A stretch of DNA of 64,000 nucleotides from Puccinia triticina (taxonomy: Eukaryota; Basidiomycota; Pucciniomycetes; Pucciniales; Pucciniaceae), in assembly GCF_026914185.1 (NCBI RefSeq), contig NC_070571.1, positions 620,001 through 684,000 on the forward strand, in the 5' to 3' direction. A program made the position numbers and the translations under genes. Every line of letters begins with the position of its first letter. The first letter of the stretch is position 1. Positions 32,242 through 42,165 of the stretch are shown in pieces. The notes under the pieces were generated by a model. It saw only the letters and a program-made list of their open reading frames with translations, ran no database searches and was not told where the DNA came from.

Positions 32242-33834
32242 TTACCTAATCCATGGATTGACATCAAACCAGACAAATTTTTGGCCCGGGTACTTGGCTT
32301 CAACCAGCCGGGTGATGTTCCTTACAGCCCATAGCATAGCCCGTTTCGCACGCTCGAGGTGTGGTCGCTCGATCGCATTAGCAATCTCCAATTTCTTCTC
32401 AGCCTCAGCCCTGTCGCCAGCCTTTAGTTTATCGTGAAACGCTTCTATTGCCTGTCTATGTTGTTCTGCCGCCTGCTTCTCTTTCACGTCAATCATTAGG
32501 CGCTTTTGCAATTCAAAAGAGTCATCCACTTCTATTTCCATGAGATCATCTGCGATTTGGGACTTTTCGCTCTCTGTGAGCTTAACGTTGGTTCCAAAAG
32601 AATCATGACCATTGATGAAATCGATGTAATGTTGCAGATCTTTCTTCCAGATGGTATTCTCTTCTGGTTCTTCTTCACCGTCCCTTGGCTCGAAGCACAA
32701 CGGGGTGGTCAACGGCCCTCGAACATAGCAGTGTTCGTGTTTGGTATGCAGAGGAAGATTGATGGGGTACTCTATTGAGACAGAGAGATTTTAATGTGGG
32801 ATCCAAAGGACAATTTGGATTGATTCTGACACACCCGCTTCCATAAATTGAACCCAGGTTTCATCGTTTACATACTTCTCATCGATTATCTTGGGTTCTT
32901 CCTCTGCTGGATACTCCCCATCCCACCCTAGACGTCCGGCGTAGTATGCTTCAAACGTCCCTGAATTCTCAATCTGACTTCGCATCGCGTTCCACAGTTT
33001 CTGAAAATTGCAAGAAAGAGGATGAGAGGTTTTAATTATTGGAATTCAGACACTGTGTTTGAATTGAATGGCAGTGGTGGGGTAGCTACGCTACAATCAG
33101 TATTAGCGGTTAGCCTAGTGTAGTGTTGCGCAGCAGAAAACAGCTACCAGGAAGCTGAAAAGCTATGGGTTGCTAGCTGTTTTCCGCCAGCGCGAAGTCA
33201 TTGGGGAGTACTGCAGCAAAGGTTGCTGCGTTGCGCCATGTACAACACTTTTTAGCCAATTTCCCACTGAAAGTGGGGTGACGGGTCGGCTTTGATACCC
33301 CACAAACGCTACAGCGTCAGTGGACCAAATTTGAAGGCACTGCGCCAACAGTTTTTTTTTGCCAAATAGTGTAACTTGAAGTGACGGCCCCCCGTGGTCA
33401 GTGGCATTCGAATTACAATCACTCACTTGTGTGAGGAAGTCCTTTTGATATAAAGCACCATTTCTGCAGCGTAAAAACGGACCGCAATATAAGTACAAGG
33501 CCTGCTGAAAGGGGTGAATGAAAAACTCCTACCCTCGCATGACGGGAAGGACGAAACCGTCAAAATTGTCGGGAGTAGTCAGGGAGGTTAGTTGCTTGAA
33601 CCCAGCTTTGTGAATTCGTTCAATTTTTTCACGGCTAACATCGTGTACTTTGATATTCGCACTAAAATCGCGTGATCGCCCCGGTGACTCTGTAGGGTTC
33701 ATGTGGCCCATGCGGGCATCAGTGGATAGAGAACCTAGATCTGCTCCATCAGCTATGATAGGAGCCTGGACTTCGCGAGAACGATTGAACACCAGGAGTA
33801 AAGCCACATATGCTGAGAGTAGTATGAACGCCAT
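32242..33834 (-). pseudogene. Candidate secreted protein gene, three exons, one premature stop
   Basis: The start ATG at 33834 gives MAFILLSAYVALLLVF..., a signal-peptide-like N-terminus with a likely cleavage after VQA. Exon 1 is 33533-33834, intron 33464-33532 (69 nt, GT-AG), exon 2 33427-33463, intron 33001-33426, exon 3 from 33000. The junctions keep frame: ...LPVMRG/NGALYQKDFLTQ/KLWNAMRSQ. Exon 3 continues GTFEAYYAGRLGWDGEYP to a TAA at 32791. The same frame then continues without a break to 32242, with an acidic, Lys/Glu-rich helical tail and VWFDVNPWIR. The TAA fits CAA to TAA. Intron 2 is six times the usual length, probably from an insertion. The family is unrecognised; rust-specific secreted families look like this, but an effector role is speculation. 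Confidence 0.6.
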
Positions 33835-33839
33835 GATAT

Positions 33840-35150
33840 CAGGTCCAGGTGAAGAACAATGCGAGATAGAACTGGATCCACACAATTAGAGCCTCAACTT
33901 ATAGAAATATCCTTCCACAGGGTGCCCCCATTTCACCAAGCCTACCAACGTGAGGGACCCGGGCTGAAATGCAACCAATGCCACGATGCGCCTGAGCCAA
34001 AGAATGTCCATGTTCCTCCACGTGGCCGCTTGCCGCGGCATAAACCTGAAACCCGAAGTCTGTCGATGGTCCCGATGCATGAATGGTTTTGCAGTGTTAA
34101 GGTATTTAATCAATTCGAAGGAAATCGATATCGGCAAGCTGGAAGCACTTTGGATACGAGGTCATGAGCTGACTCCGGCCGACCTTTGGCTGTAATATCA
34201 TGCTTTGGGGATGTGGTGCCTGATCGATTCTTCCATCCTTTCGGGGTTAGTACAATTGTTTGTCGCGTTTCTCTGGCGATGCTTGAGAAGGGAATAAGTC
34301 ATGTTATCTAAACACCGGCCGCAAACGTTTCTCATAATAGCCTCCAGATCCCACTACTACCTCAAACCTATCCAAGCCACTTCTGGACCCTCCTCCGAGA
34401 GACATATCTCCCAAGCGGTAAATTGGACAGGAAAAATAATTGAGCCACATGCAAGTGATTTTTACATCAGTTTGTGTCACGCAATAGTTATCTATAGATG
34501 GTATGTGACCCGAAATGATAACCATGATTCATGGCTTCATATGCTTGAGAAGCCAATGATGACTGACCGCAAGTGTTTCTCATAACAGCCTCCTGATACC
34601 ATTACTACCTCAAACGTATCCAAGTCATTCCTGTACCCTCCTAGGAGTGACTTACTCCCAAGCGGTGCAAGTCGGCATGACAGTCCAATCCGCCACTAGG
34701 CGTAGATCCTGTGTCCAAAACTTGAATTTTCTTTCCGTGGTTTTTTTTTTAGTTTGTGACGTTTTCAACAACAATCCTTTATTTTTGTCTAGGATGACCC
34801 GGGAGCTTCCTTGCTCTCCCCAAGCCATCAGAGTATGGGTTAACTTGAAGGAATGTGCTATTCCTTTTCTCCTCCTCCCCTCTTTGCGCCGCTTACAGTT
34901 AGCTTGAAGAGAGTTTTCCTTTGGAGTAAGAAACAACAGAGAATCCCATCTTCTTCATCGTGTTCTCCTCCTTGCCCTAGGCTGCCTCTGCAGTCCCTAA
35001 GGTATTGAGAGAATTGGAATAACTAGAATTTATTATTTCATCAGAACATAGCTCATTTTCTTACTCCAACTGATATCTATGGTGATTAGGAAAGCATGGG
35101 TAGATTTTTTGACCTAGAAGCATGTGGAGTGGCCACTGACTAGGAATAAA
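33840..35150. other. No convincing gene; a ~135-bp segment occurs twice
   Basis: Segments at about 34278-34430 and 34548-34680 share ATGCTTGAGAAG, GTTTCTCATAA(T/C)AGCCTCC, CTACCTCAAAC(C/G)TATCCAAG and CTCCCAAGCGGT, with about 20% differences. They are an old direct duplication about 270 bp apart. 33886-34137 on the minus strand is open but has no family character; it may be the 5' untranslated part of the neighbouring gene. Confidence 0.5.
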
Positions 35151-35154
35151 GGAA

Positions 35155-35742
35155 ATGGAGTTTAATCGTCATGGGGCTTTATTGCTGCTGGAGCTGATCT
35201 GTATTTGGGTGTCCTGCAGTCAGCTCTGTGCGCATCATTCTCATTTCTTGGCAAGTCAAACTTACCAGGCCGAGTTAGATTTCTTGTTTATGCCTGGCTC
35301 ATTCGTTGCAATAGCGCTGCTCTGCTGTTGTTATCTGTTGGGACAGTTTGAGCTATTAGCATTTTGCTATTTTATTTCAATGACTAGCTTGAGAACTGTG
35401 CAGCTCAACGACTTCCATGCCTATCTGGTTGGAGAAGGTTGGCTGTGGGTTCTGGCTTTCCTGGGAGTGACCTGCGGAAGCTATGTCGGCGGTGTTAGCC
35501 ACGACTTGTCAGTTATTGAGACAAAACTCAATACTCACCATTGGTGTTTATCAAGATTTGTTCCAATAACAACAATCAACAGTTTTTTGCTGTTTTTTTC
35601 CATCTTGCTGCTCCACGTGTTGGTACCCGCTTTCATCCGTGAGATGCCATCAGTTTTCCCGCCGTGTGAGCAGTTTGGGCTGCAGAAAAGGTTTTGCTTG
35701 TGTTTACTGGTTTCTGCAGCTATTATGGGGCTCTGGGGGTAA
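35155..35742 (+). CDS. Hydrophobic open frame, 195 codons, unknown
   Basis: ATG at 35155, stop at 35740. The translation is rich in Leu, Cys and Phe, with four or so hydrophobic stretches (for example near residues 48-68, 98-115 and 140-160), so it could look like a membrane protein. T-rich DNA on the sense strand also produces such frames by chance. It ends one codon before the Harbinger remnant that starts at 35744, which suggests it is non-coding sequence captured in a transposon. No known family recognised. Confidence 0.2.
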   Translation: MEFNRHGALLLLELICIWVSCSQLCAHHSHFLASQTYQAELDFLFMPGSFVAIALLCCCYLLGQFELLAFCYFISMTSLRTVQLNDFHAYLVGEGWLWVLAFLGVTCGSYVGGVSHDLSVIETKLNTHHWCLSRFVPITTINSFLLFFSILLLHVLVPAFIREMPSVFPPCEQFGLQKRFCLCLLVSAAIMGLWG

Positions 35743-35743
35743 G

Positions 35744-36105
35744 ATGTGGAACGCGCATTTGGGGCACTTCAAAGTTGATTTGCCGTTGTTGCTTGCCCAG
35801 CCCAAGGATGGAAGCATCACAACCTTGCAAACATCATGAAGGCATGTGTCATCCTCCACAACATGATTGTGGAGGATGAACAAGGGACTTACTTGAAATA
35901 TACCTTTTACAAGAACCCTACTGGTGCAATCATCACGGAGGTCGACATCTCAGGAGATGGCTCATTGATTTCCTTTTCCAATTTCATAAAAAACTATCAT
36001 TCAATGAGAGACTCTAGCACACATTTTCAGCTCAGCAGCAATCTAGCTAAACATCAATGGGAGATCAAAGGTCGACTTGAAGAAGAACCTTCACTCTGTC
36101 AATAA
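35744..36105 (+). pseudogene. PIF/Harbinger transposase C-terminal fragment
   Basis: In frame: DVERAFGALQS, a TGA (35776-35778, CGA expected for Arg), FAVVACPAQGWKHHNLANIM and KACVILHNMIVEDEQG. This is the end of the DDE_4/HARBI1 domain, then a low-conservation tail to the stop at 36105. The N-terminal two thirds are absent. It is convergent with the SANT-like gene at 36468-37550, the arrangement expected of a two-gene Harbinger element. Confidence 0.88.
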
Positions 36106-36467
36106 GTTCCTTATCAATATTATCTTGAATTTATATCTTCATTTCTTGTTAGCTAGTTCATCTCAGCTAACTAGTTTGTTTCTCCTTAGCTAGTTTTCTT
36201 GCTTTAATCCTAAAAAAATTGCAATAAAACAATGAGTGATTGATTGAGTGAGAGATTGAGAGCAATCAAGATAGGAAAGACAAGTTATCAAGGCTAATAG
36301 AGAGTTTTCAAGGTCAATAGAGGTTTATTGAGGCCAAAAACTAGTGATTGAGAGCAATAGTTTTAGAGACAAGAAAAACAAGTGATCAAGAGCAAAAGAA
36401 AAAAAGTGATCATGCGCAATAGAGAGAAAACACAACAGTGATTGAGACCAAGTACAGGTAGAGAAAT
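36106..36467. other. Intergenic region between convergent Harbinger genes
   Basis: TAGCTAGTT repeats near 36150-36195, then purine-rich AGAGCAAT/GATTGAGA repeats at 36230-36440. No gene; presumably the shared 3' region of the two convergent genes. Confidence 0.5.
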
Positions 36468-37550
36468 TCATGTGGATTTTTCTTTCTCACACAGAGATTG
36501 GAGAATCTCCCTTCTCTTCAACCTGTAGTACTCCTGTTGCTTGTCGTCAAGCCCGGCAAGATTCTTATTCATGATGGACAGCTTGGAAGCAGTCTCTGCA
36601 TTTTGTGCCATGTGTTCTCCATTTTGTGCAATGCGCTTGAGGGAAAGTGAATTGTTGTTCATGATGTTGTTGAATCGTTTGGATTTGGATGCAATCTTAT
36701 TTTGAGCATCAGCAACGTTGACTTTCCATTCTTGGTCTTTGGTTTCTATTTGGTTGAGTAACTTTGCCTTTTTTTTCCAATTGGTTGCTCAAGTATTGAA
36801 GGATCGGTACCAGTACCATCAAACTTGGAAACAGCATTGGATGGTGCGGGAGTTTTTGCTGCAGTTGATTTGGGTGCATTTGATGGTGGGGGATTGCTAG
36901 TAGGACTTGCGGCTCTATTTTTCTTAGAAACTTTGGCTTTCTTTTCTTTATCACAACAGTAATTGGTCCACTTAAAGCTTTTAACAGGGAGATTTTAGCA
37001 ATGCAAATGTTTGAAGTGAGTATGCTGGTCCTTGGTGTAAAGTCGGAGAGCTCAGTTTAACTGGTCCTCAACAGATGCACCACTCTGGTTGAACTGTTCA
37101 ACCTGATTAACACAACCACAGAATTTGTTTATTTCGGGCTGCACATTGTTGCTCCATTGCTTTTTCAAGCAGTTGGCTGGTTGGATTGGATGAGGCATAG
37201 CTTTGTGATACACGGTCAAAATTTGTTCCCAGAAAGTGCTTCCTTCTTGATTGGTTCCAACAGCGGGATCTTTGGATACCTGAACCCAGGCGCGACATAG
37301 CTCATAGTCTTTGGGTTCGGTATAAATAGGACCTTTTTTCTTTTCCTCTGGCTGCGTGGCTTGGCTCTTGTTGGGGGAGAGTTGCGGATCAATATCATCT
37401 GAGTAGGTAGCAAAAAAAGCCCAGTACTTGTTTAGTTATGACGAAAAATTTTGAATAAGCAGAAAAGAAAAAAAACCCACCGTGGAGTTCATCATTGTCA
37501 TCTTCATTGCCCGTGTTGATGTTGCTGGGGTGGTTTTTTCTTGTTGGCAT
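36468..37550 (-). pseudogene. Myb/SANT-like protein of the Harbinger element (ORF1-type)
   Basis: Exon 1 is 37481-37550 (MPTRKNHPSNINTGNEDDND), the intron 37399-37480 (GT-AG, 82 nt), and exon 2 36468-37398. After the junction: IYTEPKDYELCRAWVQVSKD, GTNQEGSTFWEQI, LKKQWSNNVQPEINKFCGCV, then NQVEQFNQSGAS. This is a trihelix/SANT-like domain with the linker seen in Harbinger ORF1 proteins. Two stops follow (LN-TGA-ALRLY and LHC-TAA-NL) and a frameshift in an 8-A run near 36770. A Lys/Glu-rich coiled coil (GLDDKQQEYYRLKRREI) closes it at 36468. A role in binding transposon ends with the transposase is inferred from the family. Confidence 0.75.
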
Positions 37551-37679
37551 TTCAGCCAAATGGAGAGATGAACCTGGATTTGCTGATTTGGGTCAAGGTG
37601 TGGGGTGGAGATATTGGGGGTTGTGTACACAAGGTAGTGCAGTATCACAAGAAGGTTTTCTGTGTGATATGTGGATGAG

Positions 37680-37860
37680 GGGGACTATCTGGGGAGCTAT
37701 ACAGTCTCAAAGCTGGGACTGGTATAGGGCCCAGAAGGATTTTTCCAAGTTTAGGACCTCCTTTACTTCCTCCGGTGGAGGGACTAAACTGGGCCCGGGT
37801 GACTAAATTTGGTATAGTCCCCCAATATAGGGCCCACGGTGGAGATGCTCTTAGTCCCAA
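37680..37860. mobile_element. Probable right terminus of the Harbinger element
   Basis: GC-rich sequence with repeated TATAGGGCCCA and GGGACTATA/TAGTCCC motifs, ending GGTGGAGATGCTC followed by TTA. GAGCATCTCCACC-type ends and a TTA/TAA 3-bp duplication are typical of PIF/Harbinger. The matching left terminus near 34.9-35.1 kb was not found, so the boundary is provisional. Confidence 0.4.
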
Positions 37861-37886
37861 GTCCCTCCTTCCCTGCCCGCCCCTCA

Positions 37887-38822
37887 GAGCATCAGCATTG
37901 GTGGCTAAGTTAGTATGGACTAACTAGCTCGGATTATGCTTGGAACAAGCTAATCCAATTGGCTGACCGCATGGGTGGGGATGAGCGGGTCCGAGGTTGT
38001 TGGAGGTTATGTGTTTAGGTGCCAGTATGTTATGTGTTTGGAACCTAAACACATAGAGCTCATGCTTATGAGCATGTTGAATATGCATTTTGAGTTTAAT
38101 CCAAGGATTAGTGGGGCCTACATGTAGACCCCACTAGCTCCAAACGGAGCTCTGGGTCAAGTCTAACTTAGCTAATTCCCTCCTTGGGGGAGCGAAGCGA
38201 CCTCCAAAGGAGGGACTTACGCGCTATGTGGACCCCGTGGCCTGAGAGAATTATGACTTTTGGTGGGGACGTTTTTAGAATCACTCTCCCTCATGAGCCT
38301 CTGCACCATTTTTGAAATTGTTTACATTTCTGGGATGGCCCAAGCTGTCCCTATCTTTCTACTATTTTTTCCCATCCTCAACACCTCTTGTTGAGCTGTA
38401 ATCAGAGTTGTAACATCATGGATTCCAGATTCTGTACAGTGCAAATATGTGTGATATGGGATAAAGCCAACTGGATGAACTTGCAAAAAAGGCCATTTGA
38501 ATGTCATTACATATCCCTAAAAAAAGGATAATAGGTGGAAAGATTCTCCTTAATGTTCTGCATCTTTCGTTCCCCTACAACTCAATCACATAATGTGATT
38601 TGAGGAAGCTACACATGATTGAAAAAGGCTAAGTTCCTGATTCTCTCAGGCCGCGGGGTCCACTTAGTGTGTAAGTCCCTCCTTTGGAGGGTCCCTGCAG
38701 GACAGCATCCCCCCTCCACAAAGAGAGGGACTTAGTTAAGTTAGGGGTCAAGTTGATCCGAGCCGATGCGGATGCACTAAGTGCCCTAATCCGGGCTAAC
38801 TTAGTGCCAAATGCGGATGCTC
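37887..38822. mobile_element. MITE with GAGCATCMGCATT ends and long compound inverted repeats
   Basis: The left end GAGCATCAGCATTGGTGGCTAAGTTAG pairs with the reversed right end, GAGCATCCGCATTTGGCACTAAGTTAG (cores GAGCATC and CTAAGTTAG). It is flanked by TCA on both sides (37884-37886, 38823-38825). Inside, 38163-38270 and 38645-38755 form a second inverted repeat: CTTAGCTAA, CCTCC hairpins, GTGGACCCCGTGGCCTGAGAGAAT (core GGCCTGAGAGAAT). No coding capacity. Probably Harbinger-type, from the 3-bp duplication. Confidence 0.75.
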
Positions 38823-39172
38823 TCAGGGACTGACTACACGGCGGGGGTACTTCCTACCGCGCAGCTGTGTGGATCCAACGGGTTGCACCTAAATCGTGAA
38901 ACCGATGTGGAAATCACTGTGCCCCCGGTAATTGTGGGCACACCGTTGGAAAAGGACAGAGGTGTGAATTCCTTGTCCTTCCAATGGGAATATGGCAGTG
39001 AATTCCACGCTAGGTCATGGACTCCCGGTGGAGTCCATGAGAGCAGAGTTTTGTCTGCCATGGAAACCACCCATTCAATGAGGTTCTAAGTGGTTTCAAC
39101 AGCCCACTGAGCCCAGTGTCTCCGGTGAGAGATGAGTTTAAGTCTCTCCACCACCTTACAGTCTTTTCCGTG

Positions 39173-40081
39173 ATGACTTCCCCCAGCCCCTCTGCCAACC
39201 CAACCGACGCTTTGGCCGACCACATGAACGCGACTGCTGAATTCGCGCAAGTCCCAGCCCCTTCTGTGGCTGCAGATGCCAATGATATCAACAGGGAGAC
39301 CGTTTTGGAAGGACTCAACCGCATCACAAACGTTCAGTTCGAATACTTGCTCTACGCAAACATTCAGAAGAGCGGCCAAGGACAGGTCAAACAGAAGCGA
39401 ATCACCTCCAACGGTTCCGTCCCACCGATGGATTTGTGCTTGAATGACTGCAAGTCAATTTCATTATTCAAGACATTTGTCATGGAGCATTTCCAGACCA
39501 AGTCTACGCATGTCTACCCCATCGACATCATGTTGGGCCAAGCAGAGCAGAACTCAGCGGTGTACTGGTCTTGGCATATCCTTGAACCACCGGAATTCGA
39601 AGACATCCAATACTTGTTCAACGAACCCAGAGGCAAATTTGACCTCTTCATCTCTGCCGCGGAGGACTCTCATCTTGACGCCTCAGTTACTGTATTCCTT
39701 GACATGCCGGACGACGTGTGTGTATTCAAGCCCACCGCTTTATTAACCCTACTCGTAAGTGTACATATCCTGTCTGATACACACATTTTCTGAGGCCCTG
39801 GATGATTGGCGGATGCTTGATTACAGGATTATTTGGATGGGTTCACTGATCCCACCTTCCCAGATGCCTACCAAGTTGGAAATATGAGGGTATGTATGAC
39901 TCCAACACCTTAGCGCACCAATACCCCACACCTGTACTGATTGTGTGTTCATTCCGCGCAGGCTTCTCCAAACCCCGAACCTCATCAAAGTAATGTGAAA
40001 CAAAAACACTGCTTGCTCCGGAGGATCTCCCTCCTCCAAAAAGACAACCACAGGGTGTTTGCAGCAGCAATCAACTCCTAG
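39173..40081 (+). CDS. Spliced gene of unknown function, three exons, 254 residues
   Basis: Exons 39173-39754, 39827-39889 and 39962-40081; introns 39755-39826 (GTAAGT...TTACAG) and 39890-39961 (GTATGT...GCGCAG), both 72 nt and phase 0. The start at 39173 (MTSPSPSANP) is preferred over an in-frame ATG at 39116. The protein has a disordered N-terminus, then a folded-looking region (ETVLEGLNRITNVQFEYLLYA, VYWSWHILEPPEFEDIQYLF). The C-terminus is basic (RISLLQKDNHRVFAAAIN). No signal peptide or membrane segment. No stop or frameshift interrupts it, unlike its neighbours. Family not recognised; it may be a transposon accessory gene, since it lies next to the OTU/Tnp2 remnant, or a rust-specific host gene. 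Confidence 0.6.
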
Positions 40082-40681
40082 CTAATCTCTTGGCTTCACC
40101 TTCATCAATGCCTGTCTTTCTCTCCATTTGTCATATTCCTGCTGATTATAAACCTGTCCAAGATGTCATCTCTGTGCATGATATCTTACACTGGACTGCT
40201 TTTGAGGGCACCAGTTGTGAGGAGTTGCAATCCCTAGGCCTCAAGTGGGGTCCAGCCCAGTTGATATTAAGAGGTGTGATGAAGGCCACTGCAGTTTGTC
40301 AAAATCATGTCTAGTTGTTTCTTATATATTGCCCTGCCAAATCAAAATTAGTTTCATATTTTGTTCCCTTTATGATTTGACTTTTCCCACTTACTCCAAT
40401 CAATCAGAGTGTAATGATTCTGATCACTGCAATTTGCTGTTTCTATCTGTGACCCTGTGCTTAATTTTACTCTCAAGTACTGATAAAACTGACTAAGCAG
40501 TCTAAGGTGGCCAATATTCACCTTTTAGTGGAAGTAGATATTTTTTCTACATCAGTTACAATTAAAGGCATTGGGCATTGAATTCAGTGGTGAGATAACT
40601 TCTTCCATTTCTACACTATCATACAACTCAAGGATTTCAGTCATTTGATCTACATATAAAGATTTCTTCCATATTTCTCAA
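40082..40681. other. Short + open frame (40090-40314) and AT-rich spacer
   Basis: A 74-codon frame, starting MASPSSMPVFLSICHIPADY and ending at 40314, follows the previous stop by 8 bases. It has varied composition (HDILHWTAFEGTSCEELQSL) and could be a further exon or part of the same transcript. The rest to 40681 is AT-rich and empty. Confidence 0.3.
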
Positions 40682-42165
40682 TCATTTTTTTGCATACAAT
40701 TTCTTTTTGGCAGAGCCAAATGTTTTTTCCAACTCAGGAAGTTGAAGTATTGCACTATCATACATTCTGAAGCAGTTTTCATACTTATCCCGCCAGGCAT
40801 GATGTGCATCTGAAAATTTCTCAGATACAAATCCAATTGGTTTTGGAGCTGGGAAGTTGTTCATGTCTCGAAATGTTAGAGGAACAAAATGTTTGGCTGA
40901 TTCCATGAATGCAAATATGATTGGGCGGTTTTGACTTGTTCCAACAAAGTCAGGAAAAAAAGATTGATTTTCATGTTTTGAATAAAAAATTACTGGTTGC
41001 TGAAAGGCATTTTCAATTGGCCTTCCCATTGCAGGCATGGTCATCCAATATTCAGATTCACATGGTTCAGGGCTTGGCACATCTAAAATCATCTGCAGTT
41101 CTTCAACGGTATAGAAAGGGTTTGCCCTGGTGTAGAATTCTTTCCTGTTGTCCAATTCTCCCCATACCTGGGACCGGACATTCATATATTCCCCTTCTCC
41201 TATGGACAGACAGAATGCCACAGCCCTAAAATCACAGTGTCCATCTCCCCTAACATCAAAAACATGTTCCACCCATGGTTGAATTTGCAATGGTAGTTCC
41301 CATATGTAATCAATTCTCCTTGGTGGATGAGGCAGGGGTCCATAAATATTGGTATCTAATGGGGCCCTTTGACTTGAGGAAGTCTTGGGGGTTGATGATG
41401 AGGAACCACAAAGTCTGGGGTCAATAGATTTGCTAGATGGGGTCGTTGCTATTGGTGTTTGTGAAACGCTGGGTATTATTTTATTCTGAGATATCCCTGG
41501 ACTGGTGTACAATGGATTCATTGAATGGGAAATTGAATGATGATTCATTGATGTTGCATTGGATGTGGCAATTGAGTGAGAGATGCTGTTTCTTCTGTTA
41601 TTTGGTAGTGGTGTTTGTTAAAATTGATATCCTGGTGGCTGCATTGAGAAACTGGGTGAACTTGAAAAGCTCATTTTTCTTTTCACATCATTTTTGCCTG
41701 GTTCTTGGTACAAAGAAGGTGGGTTTTGTGAGGTATATTGCATGGGGACCAATGGGGTATGAGGGGTACATGGGCTGTGAGCCATGCACTGACTGGGCGC
41801 ATATGATAAACTCCCTTTCCTGGGGGCCAGAGCTGTCCTAGGGTCTTGTTTTATTGACCCAGTGGGAGAAGTGTTTCTCCATGTGCTATACTGCACATCA
41901 GATGGAGCTTGTACAGGTGTAAATGGTAAATTCATATGGTTCTGTGAATCAGGAGCATATTGATGCATTGGTTTGTGTTTAAGATGTGATCCTACATATG
42001 CTGTGTTTTTATGAGGGTGATTATAGGCTGGAATAGGATTCAATTTGGGCTGGGGAATATTTGTGGCTGGTTTTCCACTTTTTTTTTTCAGCCATGTTTC
42101 CATGCCTTTTTTGGTGGCTTCTTCCCAATGTTTGGTTTGATTGACGGGAAATTCAACCGGGATTC
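40682..42165 (-). pseudogene. OTU-like cysteine protease gene of a Tnp2/Plavaka-type transposon
   Basis: Minus strand, one frame from a likely acceptor near 42166 to the stop at 40682, broken by a single TAA at 41618 (fits CAA to TAA). The N-terminal segment (IPVEFPVNQTKHWEEATKKG) resembles the linker in Plavaka-type proteins. A long Ser/Pro/His-rich stretch follows, then an OTU fold. FDVRGDGHCDFRAVAFCLSI carries the Asp-Gly-x-Cys catalytic box, and SAKHFVPLTFR holds the catalytic His. OTU enzymes cleave ubiquitin or ubiquitin-like conjugates. Located right after the transposase remnant on the same strand, so probably part of the same element, either as a fused domain or a second gene. Confidence 0.75.

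Noticed and set aside
35155..35742. Novel multi-pass membrane protein
   Set aside because: Kept only as a low-confidence frame: T-rich DNA gives such translations by chance and it abuts a transposase fragment.
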